A stretch of DNA of 64,000 nucleotides from Xanthostigma xanthostigma (GCA_963575645.1 OY754464.1:2046001-2110000); one strand, 5' to 3'; counted from the stretch's first letter, positions 42,246-53,991 are shown. Numbers and translations: made by a program. Notes: generated from the sequence alone by a model not told the origin.

Positions 42246-43019
42246 CTATTAGTGCTGGGGTAGCAAAAAGCATTGTCAAAAATTTTGGATTTGACAGTCG
42301 TACTTCGCTAATTTCTTAAGAAGGGGCTCCGCTATAATTATAGCCAAGGGTCGCCGAAACTTCAAAAACGGCACTCCAGGATGTAGCTTGTGGACAGCCC
42401 TTTATTGTGCCTTTTCAGACGAGTCACCTCTGCGGGGCACCTTAACCGCAACTCTGTGAGGAAGATACAGTAAATAATTTTTACTTAAAAGAATAAAAGA
42501 TAGACATCGCGCATCCGAGCTATTCATATAGGTACACTATAGTTAATTACAGGTTACATGTTCGCTGATGTAACCTAATAGGAGTGTTTAGATCGTGCAT
42601 CATATAGATAGCTTCTATTGCAGGTAAGAGATGACTTGTACCTTATATAGGGATGAAGCAAGTACAGAGAAATTATTGAAGTCAAACTTCTTTAAGCGCG
42701 GCTTGAGAGTAACTCAGATCTTTTTTCGGACGGAAGTAACCTGTTTAAAGGCATCGACTGACAGATGGCGACATCAAAACGTATTTGTAGATAATTTCAA
42801 ATTTTTATCCGAACATAAAGGCACGTCGTCTTACTGAGCGTTAAAGTCACTGAAATCATGAACAGACTTGGAATTGATATTATTATAAATTAAATATTAA
42901 TTTCATGAAAAATTTAATCAAACCACTAAAAATAGGTCTATTAAAGCGACAGTTATACATGCTATTTCGAATTTTAATTTTTTATAAACATAAAAAAACC
43001 AAGCTATAAGTATACCTAT
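42246..43019. other. Spacer with one CL unit fragment
   Basis: 42740-42785 has 'AGGCATCGACTGACAGATGG' of the CL repeat. 'CAAACTTCTTTAAGCGCGGC' at 42686 resembles 16792. 42300-42470 is GC-richer but has no recognised frame. Confidence 0.45.
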
Positions 43020-44155
43020 ATATTTTCAAAACTGATTCCCGCTTTAAAAAAAAAAAAAATTTTTTTTCAAAAATCGGGAAGTTATTGTTTTCACCCCGAT
43101 TTTCGAAAATTGAGTTTTCGCCAGATCTCGACGTTTTGAGGTCCTAGGAAGCTATTGAAACTATTTTGGCGATGATATCCGTAGGGCTGTACCTATGTGT
43201 GTGTGTGTGTGTGTGTATGTATGTAAACCTTTTATATCTTTTGAACGGAGTGTCCGACTGAAACGGCAAACGGTTTAAACGGTTTTCGGCATTTGACGTG
43301 ATCTTGGTGAACTTAGACTTCCTGAAAATTTGAAACGATTCGGCCCAAAAAATTTTGAGAAATCTTAAAAAAACAAGTTTCAAAATTTTTTAAAAATTTG
43401 TTTTTGTAAAATATTTTCTAAGCTACTAAACCGATTAATTCCAAAATCTAATCAGCTCTTCTCCTTAACAAACTACGTCGATTTCCGCAAACCGCATCAA
43501 AATCGGTTCATTTGTTCACGAGATACCGTGAACGAAAAAATCGTAAAAAAGTGTTTTTTTAAAATGACTCTTAAAATTGTTAACAAATCGATTTTTTTGT
43601 AATAAATTACTTTCTTAGGCTAAAAAAACTGTGTCGATCGCCGCAAACCAGATAAAAATTGGTTCATTTGTTCATGAGATAACGTGAACGAAAAATTAGG
43701 AAAAAAGTTATTTTTTATAATTACTCGTAAAATTCTTATCAAATCGATTTTTTTGTAATAAATTACTTTCTTAGGTTAAAAAAACTGCGTCGATCGCCGC
43801 AAACCGCATCAAAATCGGCTCATTTGTTCACGAGATATCGTGAACGAAAAATTTGCAAAAAAATGTTTTTTTTAAATTGCTCGTAAAATTCCTATAAGAT
43901 CGATTTTTCTGTAAGAAATTACTTTTTTAGGTTAAAAATTTGCGTCGACTGCCGCAAATCGCGTCAAAATCGGTTCATTTGTTCATGAGATATCGTGAAC
44001 GAAAATTTCGTAACAAAGTGTTTTTTTTTGAGCTCGAAGAGCAAAAAAATAAACTTCTTGCTATATTTTATATATTTTTAAGCGTTTTGAACTCGAAAAT
44101 AGCGGGAAGTTACAGGGATGGCCTGCAGGGTCAAACTTCTTTTCAAATTTTTTAA
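43020..44155 (-). mobile_element. Repeat family Q, copy 2
   Basis: Inverted equivalent of 1107-2390, including terminal 'GCGGGAAGTTAC', the 156-bp array (about 43490-44015) and the TG tract (43190-43225). It is about 150 bases shorter, mostly one array unit. It abuts U4 on its right. Confidence 0.85.
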
Positions 44156-44164
44156 ACACTTTTG

Positions 44165-44400
44165 ACCCAGACAAAACATTTCAAGCCAGAGCACTCTTGA
44201 AATGTTTAACTTTTGTTAACATTCGAATCGTCACTGCGCGCGTATCAAACACATCTACAAAACCAGCTTGAAAACACGCATCGTGTGAAGCGAGCCCATA
44301 AAAGTCTTTACGAAACTCAACGCCACAGCACTCTTGACATCTAGCAAGGAATCTAGCGGCATAACCAGCGACCTTTATATTTTGCAAAAAAAACACTTGT
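44165..44400 (-). repeat. Repeat family U, left part only
   Basis: The complement of 52525-52660: 'TCTAGCAAGGAATCTAGCGG', 'AGCCCATAAAAG', 'CAAAACCAGCTTGAAAACAC'. The 'GACGCCATG' half is absent. Confidence 0.65.
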
Positions 44401-45001
44401 TCATCCCTTTATTCATATTTTTACCTGTTATGAATATTATATTAGACGTGTTATTTGTCTTTATATGGGCACATTTTTAATACATCCTTTTGTTAAAACA
44501 TTATTACAACCTTTGACACCGATTTCATATTTCGGAATTTATATACCTATACATAGTGTTAACAACACACAAAGACCGCTGGCAACCACTAAAATAATTT
44601 TCAAGTTTGGCCAGTGACCTTATTATAAAATAATAAATATGAAATTTATAACTTTGTGAATTAAAAAAAAACCACCGCTTTCATTAAGCAACTGGAATTA
44701 CCGCGATAAAAAATTACTTCCAATTAATTGTTTAATTAACAGTGTTTTATTATTCTTTATAAGCGCGGCTTTGCTGCATCAATATATTGATTATGAACCG
44801 CCTCATGCAGTCTATCCGTTTCTCTGCTGTAAAGAAGTGATTTCTGAGCTTAAAATTGGCTTACAATAAGCAATATCTATGCACATAAAAATGTAATATT
44901 TGTTTGGTCAAATTCGGAAATCTCCGACAGTTCTTCTCCGATTGCTTTGAAATTTTGACACAACGTTGCATTCGAATACGCGCGTGTTTTTTATATACTT
45001 A
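44401..45001. other. Unassigned spacer
   Basis: Nothing recognised. Confidence 0.4.
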
Positions 45002-45525
45002 CTAGCGGTTCGTCCCGGTTTCACCCGGGTGCGATAGATATAATTCTGCAAAATGTATTTCGTTTTCGGCCCGGCGTCTGAGCAAATTCTATCAGATTTG
45101 TTTCTGAACTAATATCTTTGAGTGAATTGTACCAGAATTGCTTTTGAACTAATAACTTTGAACAAATTCTACCAGATTTGCTTCTGAACTAATAGCTTTG
45201 AACAAATTCTACCAGATTTGCTTCTGAACTAATAGCTTTGAGTAAATTCTACCAGATTTGCTTCTGAACTATTAGCTTTGAGCGAATTCTAACAAATGTC
45301 GCTATTTGGTATTAAAGCAGTTTTTTTTTTGTTTGTTTCTGAACTAATAGCTTTGAGCAAATTCTATCAGATGTCGTTACATGTTACTAAAAAGTTTTTT
45401 TTTTGAGAAAACACCGTAATTTTTTAGAAAGACACATTTACAAAATTTCATTAAAATCGGTTCAGTGATTTCGGATTAGCGTCTCCAAAATTGTGACACG
45501 AGAATTTTATATAAATATATATAGA
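45002..45525 (-). mobile_element. Helitron family F, copy 4 (complete)
   Basis: CTAG at 45002, the reversed hairpin 'CCCGGTTTCACCCGGGTG', and minus-strand 5' TC at 45525 ('TCTATATATATTTATATAAA') next to an A. It contains five to six units of a roughly 48-base repeat 'GCTTCTGAACTAATAGCTTT', more than the other copies, which explains its 524-bp length. Confidence 0.9.
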
Positions 45526-45534
45526 TTAGTACCT

Positions 45535-46018
45535 ATACAGGGTGAGTTTTAAGTTGATGCTTTCTTTTTTACAGCGTGTAAAAATCAAATAGACGAGCAA
45601 ATATTTCAAATAGTTTTTTTATCAAAACTCAAAAATAAGAGAGAAACAGCCTTTCGAAGTTTAAATAAATTTTATTAAATTTTCTTTAATTTTGAGGTCG
45701 GTCCTGGGGTTATATTATGTCACTATGGAAATATGTTATTATTATCAAAAATAATTGAGGAACACACAATTCTCTCAAAAACAGAACAATAGGTACACAT
45801 ACTTGATAATAACAACTTATTTCCATAGTGACATAATATAACGCCAGGACCGACCTCAAAATTAAAGAAAATTTAATAAAATTTATTTAAACTTCGAAAG
45901 GCTGTTTCTCTCTTATTTTTGAGTTTTGATAAAAAAACTATTTGAAATATTTGCTCATCTATTTGATTTTTACACGCTGTAAAAAAGAAAGAATCAACTT
46001 AAAACTCACCCTGTATAA
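45535..46018. repeat. Long palindrome W, copy 1
   Basis: Arms of about 200 bases (45535-45745, 45815-46018) with very few mismatches: 'ACAGGGTGAGTTTTAAGTTG' outside, 'GAGAGAAACAGCCTTTCGAA', 'TTGAGGTCGGTCCTGG' inside. Loop about 70 bases. W2 and W3 are older, partial relatives. Confidence 0.9.
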
Positions 46019-46084
46019 GTATTATATAAATGCCACACCGGTGACTGGTGAAAATACGCTTTTTTTTGGAAAACAGAGCTATAA

Positions 46085-46262
46085 AGTGCCATCTGTTGGA
46101 CGTTAAAGCAACACTCGCTATACTAAATATTTTCCCACAACGGGAGCGCCATCTGTTGAAGGTTAAAGCGCCGCTCGCTGTACTAACAATTTTACCGCAA
46201 CGGGAGCGCCATCTGTAAAACTAAACTGCAACACGCGCAACGTGTGGACGGGTAGAGCTGGT
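46085..46262 (+). repeat. 64-bp minisatellite, about 2.7 units
   Basis: 'GTGCCATCTGTTGGACGTTA', 'AAGCAACACTCGCTATACTA', 'CGGGAGCGCCATCTG'. Ends with 'ACACGCGCAACGTGTGGACG' and 'GGTAGAGCTGGT', which could be a Helitron-type CTGGT end. Confidence 0.8.
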
Positions 46263-46711
46263 ATGTGATAAATTTCTTGCCGAACCTATAAAATTTATTC
46301 GGATGAAGTTCATATAGTATGTACTCGTATTATGTTACGAAACAAATAAAAAATCAGGCTTGGCCCCTTTGATAAAATCTTCTTGACGCGAATATTTAGT
46401 ATTAATTTAGTGGGCCCGATCGTGTTATCACAATTCTAAAAATAACAAAACATCTGACATTTTAAAATTGATCGGTTGAGCTTATACAAACGCGCCTTTT
46501 AGTATGTCGTTTTGACAAACAATTATCGAATCAAGTCTTTCAATGACCAGAATTGAACGGCCAACAAGTAGGTACAACACATTTGTCAAAATCGTGTTCA
46601 TGTTAATATATTGTATATAAGCACTTAACAGTATATCTGATAACGAAAGCAGGGCTGTAGTCGGCGCTCTACGTTCGTGATGGTGAAACGTAATCTTATT
46701 TTAATAGCTCG
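46263..46711. other. Unassigned spacer
   Basis: No partner found. Confidence 0.4.
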
Positions 46712-46795
46712 ACTATCGCGGCTCGGTCTGGCTTCGCCCGAATTTGTAGATTGCCACCGTTTTTTTTACGGTGCAAAATCGGTTTCCACGAATAG
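46712..46795 (-). mobile_element. Helitron family G, 3' end fragment
   Basis: 'CTATCGCGGCTCGGTCTGGC' then 'TTCGCCCGAATTTGTAGATT' equal the reversed 3' end of G1. Confidence 0.7.
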
Positions 46796-46928
46796 CAATA
46801 TTACATCACAAGGGCCGAAAGTGTGATATCTTGCCCTGTGCGCCATGATGCCTGAGAAGCCGAGGGCATCATGGCGCGAAAGGCAAGGTATCACACTTTC
46901 GGCAAGTGTGGTGTATACTATTTTTCTT
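46796..46928. repeat. Repeat V, fold-back form
   Basis: A 130-bp hairpin: 'TTACATCACAAGGGCCGAAA', 'GTGTGATATCTTGCCCTGTG', 'CGCCATGATGCC' left, complement right, with about four mismatches. The simplest and best-preserved V unit. Confidence 0.88.
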
Positions 46929-46937
46929 CATAAATAA

Positions 46938-47232
46938 TTTAAAGAAAAAATAAGTTCGAAAACTAAAAACCCGACTACTGAAAAGTATGAAACAAGAAAA
47001 TATTCTCATCTGAGGATACCCGTGGTCGTATGCCATCTCATATATATGAGGCCTCTCTAGATGTATAGCGTGATGCTCTTTGCCCTAGAACTTATGATCG
47101 CTTATTACTGTTAAAATGTAATATTTTGTTAGGGTAGGTGGCATATGATCAGGGTATCCTTAGATGAGAGTATATTATCTTGTTTCATACCTTTCAGTAG
47201 TCGGGTTTTAGTTTTTGAACATATTTTTTTTC
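46938..47232. repeat. Palindrome HH
   Basis: Arms 46938-47035 and 47138-47232: 'AAAAACCCGACTACTGAAAA', 'GTATGAAACAAGAAAATATT', 'GAGGATACCC' against their complements. Loop about 100 bases. Confidence 0.8.
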
Positions 47233-47355
47233 TATATACTATCGAAGTTAATTTTAAAAAAATTGGACATGTTACGAAAATTCTGACAGAGATGACTTTT
47301 GAAAAAAAAAATATGAAAAACAAAACAGTTGTGTGGGTTTAAGAAACCACGACGC

Positions 47356-47654
47356 AAGTGAAACTTTTATTGGATTGTAGACACTTATCCATCACGATTA
47401 ATTATAAATAACAATATTCACATGAATACACGAATAAAAACATGTAAACACTATACAGCAGTTGCCCGCATGACAGACTGATTATGTGTTATACATACTA
47501 CAAGGTCAGCTGATGCTAACCATGGGCGCCGCCATATTGGCCTTGGCTGCTCTACCGAGCGCCTTTCACTTTACCCCTACTCCGCGGCCGCCTGTAATGC
47601 GACATGCAACAGACGGCCAGAAAAATTCGGGGCGATAGAATAAAAGTTTCACTT
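47356..47654. repeat. Segment with 16-base inverted ends
   Basis: AAGTGAAACTTTTATT at 47356 and AATAAAAGTTTCACTT at 47639 are perfect complements. The interior includes a GC-rich part (47518-47600). Target duplication not seen; may be a MITE. Confidence 0.5.
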
Positions 47655-48149
47655 TAAAAAAGGCACCCGGACGTTCTCTATCGCGAAAAAAGGTTAGCGA
47701 CTACGACACTGGACCAAAAGCAAATAATGATTAATACATAAACAGAGAGGAATATTCAAATGAAATCGAATTTTTGTGTTAAAGTCATATCATCTTAATG
47801 AGCTCAAAGATACAATTACATATTCTACATATAGGCCTACATTACGTTATTAATGTGTCAGATAATTTATCCAATTAAACACGGATTAAACACCAAAGGT
47901 TGGGGAAATTAAAAGCAAATCATTTATTTGATTCAATGAGCATATAAAATTTTTAAGATGTTTTCATTACAATTTACATCTATATTCACTTAACAAAATT
48001 ATAAATGGTCATTTTTTGGTAGCATAGATCTGCATTTTGTCACAAACGTCAAACAGCGACCGAAAGTGGTCGCCATTCGTTACATGCATACCTCGTGTCA
48101 GCCTCTGGCGGCTGAGAGGTGTAAATAAAGTTGGATAATCAAGCATAGA
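47655..48149. other. Unassigned spacer
   Basis: Nothing recognised. Confidence 0.4.
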
Positions 48150-48471
48150 GTCATACAGAACGTACAAAAAAAATACCGGACAATTGGGCGACGAGACCAT
48201 TCCAACTTCAAAAATATTGACATTTGATATAGGTAGTATAATAAAGACAATACAATTTATGATATCGCGCGAGGTGACGCGGGTAATAGCTAGTATTCAA
48301 TATGAAATTTGCTATTCGTTGCCATGGTTACCTACATAATATGTTCCACGTTATGTGAAAATTAATCAAAGCATGCTTAACTACTTTATTTCTGACAGAT
48401 CTACAAAACAAAAGAACGCAGCTAATTTTTTTTAAATCTTTGTTATTATTTTTTCAATTTTTGATTATAAT

Positions 48472-49180
48472 TTAAGGAGGTTGATCCGTTACAGTCCCAA
48501 TCAAAAGTAAGTCGAATTCTAAATGGGAACTTTTATAGTTTATAAGTCGATGATACCAATAAATTATTGTCATAAAGGCATAAATGAATAATTTTTTTTA
48601 ATATTAATTATTAATTAATTATTTTAGTACTTTATACTTAATGGGCTAACTTTTGTATTTTTTGTACAAAGTTAGGTTAAAAAAATACATTTATGTAAAT
48701 ATCTGTATTTTACATATTTTTTGCAGTAAATAATTGAAAAAAGAAATTAGAAGTAATAAAAATTAAAATTAAATCATAAAAAAGTTGAAAATTCAGTTAA
48801 AATTGTTAAATCTGTCAAGAATAAAAGTCCATAATCGAAAAGTGCTAAGGTTTAATAATTTTTTTTATTGATTAAAAGTCTCCTAATTAAATTGGAAAAA
48901 ATATTAAAATATGCGTAAGACATCGATGCTTTACATAGATAGTTTTTGGAACTGCTGACATTATTTGGTTATTTGCAAAAAAATAAAATGAACAGTTTGC
49001 ATGCTAGCTTGACATATTTTCCATAAGACTACATGTAAAAGTTTTTTTTAATTTTTAACTTTATAAATCTCCTAATGATTTTGGATTTTTTACAGAAAAT
49101 TTTGTCATAAAAAAATCTATTAAAAAAACTTTATTTCAGATTATTTTCATTATCTTCATAAAACGGCTCAACCTCCTTAA
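48472..49180 (+). mobile_element. TTAA MITE P, copy 2
   Basis: TTAAGGAGGTTGATCCGTTA at the left, 'GGCTCAACCTCCTTAA' at the right; TTAA on both sides intact. 709 bp. Confidence 0.9.
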
Positions 49181-49194
49181 AAACTTAAAGCGAA

Positions 49195-49360
49195 TAATTT
49201 TAACTACGAATTAAAAATTAACTATTAATTATTTTTATATTTTTTAGATCAGTTCTAAAGAAGATCCAAATCCGGCCCGAAACGTCAATGTATTAATTAT
49301 AATTTTTTGTTCATATATTTGTCTGAAAAATTGTTCGATAATTTTATTTATTGACTTATT
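49195..49360 (+). repeat. Repeat family BB, copy 3
   Basis: 'TTCTAAAGAAGATCCAAATC', 'CGGCCCGAAACGTC' and 'GATAATTTTATTTATTGAC'. A single arm. Confidence 0.7.
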
Positions 49361-49520
49361 TTTTTTATATTCAAAATATTTCCGAAACTTTTAACGAAAC
49401 TTTCTTGAAAAGATAAATTGAATAATAAGCCGTTATGAAAAGTATACCATTATTATATAATAAAAACATCGTATAGCATATATCTCTTCTGCGCATGAGC
49501 CCATTTTTCACGTTACTCTG

Positions 49521-50294
49521 AGTCACTTTTAAGGCTAAAGAAGTTTTACTTCAAAAAGCTTAATTATAAAACATTGGGGTTATTGTGTGTGATAAATTTG
49601 AAAATAATTAATTTGTAAGGTTAGGATATATTTTTTTATTTGAAAGTGTTTGAAACTGGATAATAATGAATTAAACGTAATGGATACCTTAAAGTTGAAG
49701 ACCTCTCGCGTGGATAAAAAAATAACAAAAATAAATAACGTGTATTCGCCGGGTGGTAACCCAGTATCGATTTCAGATTTTCTAAATTAAGAAACATTGC
49801 CAAATAAGTAAGCATCATATCTCGTCATATTTCTGAAAATTATTAATTTTAATAAAGAACAGTAATAAAAATATTAACTTAACATCTGCTCCTCGGCACT
49901 AAAAGAGTCACTTATTAATATTTTCATTTACTATACAGGGTGGGTTTTTAACACCCTTTTATTTCGTAGAGGAAGGGTTTTTGAAAAAAAAAGTTTCGAA
50001 TAAAAGCTGCAAGGAATTAAGGGGGAAGAATATAAGTGTAGTCTTTTTTTTTCATTTGGTGGCAACGCCTACGAGATATCCTCCACTTTTTCAGATGGGA
50101 ACCCGTATTTTTTTATCTCGTATTATTGTTCTTTGGGTCAAAGAAAATAACTTTCGTACCAAACATTTTTCGATTTGATGCAATCCTGTATCGCCGTTTG
50201 ATTCTGAAGTCACGGGTTGCAAGGAGGAGGCTCGCAGAGTTTCTCCGGGTAACTCAAGGTAAATTCGGGTACTAAATAAACAAATAAAAATATA
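49521..50294. other. Unassigned spacer
   Basis: 'ACTATACAGGGTGGGTTTTT' at 49932 resembles the outer end of W but no palindrome follows. A 65-codon frame (49981-50178) has no motif. Confidence 0.35.
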
Positions 50295-50644
50295 TCTATA
50301 TAGGTATACCTAGTCACTCCTTCGTGTTTGTCTGTCTGCTTGAACGCGATAAACTCAAAAACTACCGAACGGATTTTCATATGGTTTTTACAAATAGAAA
50401 GAGCGATAAACAAGAAAGGTTTCTGTATATAATTTGTCAATATTTTGTGTACAAAATGGCTGGACTGTGACGGTGTTTTGTCAAAAAAAAAAACTGTTTT
50501 GGTACGCTTACCTAACGCGACCAAATCTTTAGAGATACATCAATACAATAATACTTTGATAGTTCTGCTGTGTATAGATAAGAAGGTCAATATAATATTT
50601 CCGGAACAGTTTTGCACCCGGGTGAAACTGGGACGAGCCGCTAG
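50295..50644 (+). mobile_element. Helitron family K
   Basis: TCTATATAGGTATACCTAG after A; 'GTCTGTCTGCTTGAACGCGA', 'TCAAAAACTACCGAACGG', and the same 3' module as E and F: CACCCGGGTGAAACTGGGAC, then CTAG at 50641-50644 and T. 350 bp. The 118-codon frame crossing its end is chance. Confidence 0.87.
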
Positions 50645-50989
50645 TATAATATATAAGGGACTAAATCCCGAAATGCAAATTTCTGGAATATTTCCTCATC
50701 CCTACAATCAAAAATACTTTCTCTGTACCTGTTTTAGTGATCAACATACTAATCGGTTAATTTATGGTAATTATTGTACAAAACTACTAATATTAATATA
50801 ATTAGTATTATTATGTGGACCGGTTTAATTTTTTTATGCTATTTGATGGTAATTAAACGCAATATTCATTTAAAATAATTACCACCCGATTGTGTAATAA
50901 TTTGAAACTAGAGCAAAATTTGGAAATATTTTAGCAGTATAAAACCGACTTTTAATTCAAACCCGTTTTTACATCGCAGTAATACTTGA
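50645..50989. other. Unassigned spacer
   Basis: No pattern found. Confidence 0.4.
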
Positions 50990-51350
50990 ATATATACAGA
51001 ATGATTTTTAAGTTGATTCTTTTAACAGCGAGTAGAAATCAAATAGACGACAAATCTTTCAAATAACTTTTCTATCAAAACAAAAATAAGAGAGAAACAG
51101 CCGTTCAGAGTTTAATTTTAGCATTATTTAATTCAAAAGTCCGGGTAACACGCGCGAAAAAATGATAGCACGAATCGGAAATGCATTCCAAATAATTCGC
51201 GGAAGGACCTTATCACTACTGCTTAGCTACAACGCACCCGTTTTGTGTCCAACAAAACGGGGACAACTTCGAACAGTTTCTGCGATTTTAAGATTGTTTT
51301 GATTTTGATAACGTCTACCGCACTTGCAGACGAAACGTCGGGTAGAAATA
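50990..51350 (+). repeat. Palindromic repeat W, copy 3 (left half)
   Basis: 'TTTTTAAGTTGATTCTTTTA', 'AAATCAAATAGACGAC', 'AAGAGAGAAACAGCCGTTC', then the core 'TTGTGTCCAACAAAACGGGG' shared with W2. No right arm. Confidence 0.75.
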
Positions 51351-51649
51351 TCAATGAATCACGGTCTACGAACCCAGAACAACGCTTGTCGTGAAAGTCT
51401 TCATGCTTGGATATTGGTTTTGTTTTTTTACATAATTTAATTTTATTATTTATATTATTACGTAGAAGTTTCTAGTAACTTAAAATAGTTCTGGTGTCGC
51501 AGCAGCTAGCAATATAAATGCTAATCGAATCATCTGATATTACATTTGTTTGATAATGCAAGAATAAATATATACAAGGTACAATAGTGCACCCAATTTG
51601 ACAGGTAAATACAGTCAAGTACATAAAAATTGCAACACGTCAAAATCTT

Positions 51650-51745
51650 GAAAGGAGACGTTCGTTAATAACGTGACTGACAGATGGCGGTATCAAAACC
51701 ATCTTGAAACATAGCCACGGACGCAAACCAATAAGCATAGCCAAC
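51650..51745 (+). repeat. Single CL unit
   Basis: 'GTGACTGACAGATGGCGG', 'ATCAAAACCATCTTGAAACA', 'ACGGACGCAAACCAATAAGC'. It lies 40 bases before P3. Confidence 0.75.
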
Positions 51746-51783
51746 TTAAATTAATTTATGAGTACATAATTCTCAAAAAGAAA

Positions 51784-52502
51784 TTAAGGCGGTTGATGCG
51801 TTACAGTCCCAATCAAAAGTAAGTCGAATTCTAAATGGGAACTTTTCCATAATAAATTTTTACAAAAGGTTATAAGTCGATGATACCAATAAATTATTGT
51901 CATAAAGGCATAAATAAATAATTTTTTAATATTAATTAATTATTTCAGTATTTTACTTAATGGACTAACTTTTAGATTTTTTGTACAAAGTTAGGTTATA
52001 AAAAATAAATGTGTGTAAATATCTGTATTTTACATATTTTTTGCAGTAAATAATTAAAAAAAGAAATTAGAAGTAATACAAATTAAAATTAAATCATTAA
52101 AAAGTTGAAAATTCTGTTAAAATTGTTAAAATTGTCAAGAATAAAAGTCCATAATCGAAAAGTGCTAAGGTTTAATAATTTTTTTTATTGATTAAATGTC
52201 TCCTAATTAAATTGAAAAAAATATTAAAATATGCGTAAGACATCGATGCTTTACATAGTTAGTTTTCGGAACTGCTGACATTATTTGGTTATTTGCAAAA
52301 AATTATAATGTAGATACCGTTTGCATGCTAGGTTGACATATTTTCTATAAGACTACATGTAAATTTTTTTTAAATTTTTAACTTTATAAATCTCCTAATG
52401 ATTTTGGATTTTTTACACAAAATTTTGTTATAAAAAATGTATTAAAAAAACTTTAATTCTGATTTTTTTCATTATCTTCGTAAAACGGCTCAACCTCCTT
52501 AA
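51784..52502 (+). mobile_element. TTAA MITE P, copy 3
   Basis: TTAAGGCGGTTGATGCGTTA left and 'GGCTCAACCTCCTTAA' right, TTAA on both sides. 719 bp, very similar to P2 throughout. It abuts U3. Confidence 0.9.
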
Positions 52503-52504
52503 AG

Positions 52505-52862
52505 GCCGCTGTACACGAGGTTAGATTTGCCGCTAGATTCCTTGCTAGATTTGACTACTAGTTTTCTAGCGCTGGTTCTCTTGAATGCTTTTATGGGCTC
52601 AGCTTCACACGAGACGTCTTTTCAAGCTTGTTTTGTGGTTGGATCTAGTGCGCGCGCAAAGACAGTTCAAATAGAAACACAGAGCACAAAACGTGTCCGT
52701 TGTCTGAGCAGAACGACGCCATGTTTGATTGTGAGCGTTTGTTCATGTCGCTCACGTGACAAGATACTGCTTCCTGATTGGTACTTGCTCAGAGCAAGCA
52801 GAGGACGTAGCAAGAAAAGTAGCCCCTGTTCTAATTTTAAAATCTATCTTGTGAGCTTTGAC
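52505..52862 (+). repeat. Repeat family U, copy 3
   Basis: Starts 'GGCCGCTGTACACGAGG', 'GCCGCTAGATTCCTTGCTAG', passes 'GACGTCTTTTCAAGCTTG' and the GACGCCATGTTTG block to 'AAGAAAAGTAGCCCCTG'. A 117-codon frame spans it but is not kept in U1, U2 or U4, so it is not called a gene. Confidence 0.78.
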
Positions 52863-53417
52863 GGAATGCTTTATTCGTAAATAGGAAGACAAATAGCTCG
52901 AAGATAGACATTTTCAAAAAAAAAGTGTTGACAATTAGCGAGTCCACACTACAAAAAGAACATTTTTGTTCGAAACTCGTCCCTATAAGAAATAATAAAA
53001 ATCTGATACGACCTGCCAGGCTCAGGAATGTATTATATTATATGACCATTTGATATGATCGTATATTATTAATTTTCAAACAATTTATATTCGAGAAGCA
53101 AACAGATCATGTGTAATAAAAATTGTTATTTATATTTATCTTGTATTCTGGTGGTCGCTTTCGTTATATTATACGAAAATATATAAATATATCAGAGGTA
53201 CTATCATGTCATGTCGAGTTTGCGCTCTGCCTTATATTTAATTCAAATAAATTATATCGAGACATTATGTCCACGAGACAGTGTTGTCAAGATGGTGTTC
53301 CACACCCAAAACACTAGATGGGACTTCTTGATGTGTCAGTTTGGTCCATATATGGGTGTTCTTTTACCCGACTACACCAGAAAGAGGATCGACGTATGCA
53401 TGCATAGTGTAGGTATA
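52863..53417. other. Unassigned spacer
   Basis: Nothing recognised. Confidence 0.4.
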
Positions 53418-53419
53418 TA

Positions 53420-53991
53420 CAGTATGTAAACGCGTAAGGTGCACATAGGGAAAATAGCATTGGGAAAGAATACTTGGATCAGAGTTAGCCATGACTGCAT
53501 TAATTGTTATTTCTATTGAATTATCGTGGTAATCTTGAGGATTTCTATTTTATTTTGATTTATTTTTATTTTACTTGGCTTTTTTAATAATAAAAAGCTC
53601 TTATAAATCATTATTTTAATTTTTTGTACAAAAATAAAACAAAAAATCAACTCAATCTGTTTGGAAACATTTCATTCAAAAATTGTCTGACTGGTATGAC
53701 GTATGCGCGTTGGTAAATCAGTGACCCAATGTTTTTAGGTTCAACACGAATAGGTGGAGATATTTGATCTCGCACCATATTTAAGTATTTTTGAGAATTT
53801 AATGTCCCATTAATAAAAAAAGTCCGATTATGTTGTAATCATTTGAATATTTTCTTCGGTAGTATACACATTCATTTAGCAAAAGAATATTATCTGTCAA
53901 ATTGAAAAACAAGATTTCAAGACTCACTCTGATCCAGTCATTTTTTCCCAATGTTAATTTCCCTATGTGCACCTTACGTGTTTACATACTG
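53420..53991 (-). mobile_element. Tc1/mariner-type transposon, internal-deletion copy
   Basis: Ends CAGTATGTAAACGCGTAAGG and the complement of CAGTATGTAAACACGTAAGG, inverted for about 67 bases with a few mismatches. TA is on both sides (53418-53419, 53992-53993). The interior has a transposase fragment on the minus strand. 572 bp against about 1.3 kb or more for a full element. Confidence 0.85.
53681..53835 (-). pseudogene. mariner/Tc1-family transposase fragment
   Basis: One open frame of about 51 codons reads QHNRTFFINGTLNSQKYLNM, VRDQISPPIRVEP and LIYQRAYVIPVRQF. 'FFINGTLNSQKYLNMV.DQI' is the stretch between the second and third catalytic acids in IS630/Tc1/mariner transposases (typically F..GTVN...Y..ML...L.P). 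The D..D motifs themselves are missing from this copy. Confidence 0.8.

Larger units (their letters stand above)
48150..49520 (+). mobile_element. Helitron-type end M with flank N, copy 2, split by P2 and BB3
   Basis: 'GGACAATTGGGCGACGAGAC', then 'GCGCGAGGTGACGCGGGTAA' and CTAG at 48290-48293, followed by block N. N breaks off near 48445 and resumes at about 49375 ('TATTTCCGAAACTTTTAACG' to 'ATCTCTTCTGCGCATGAGC'). The interruption holds P2 and a BB fragment. Confidence 0.8.

Noticed and set aside
50445-50801. 118-codon frame as a gene
   Set aside because: Starts in Helitron K and crosses its 3' end into unrelated spacer; no motif.
52527-52880. 117-codon frame as a gene
   Set aside because: Lies wholly in repeat U; the frame is not kept in the other U copies.
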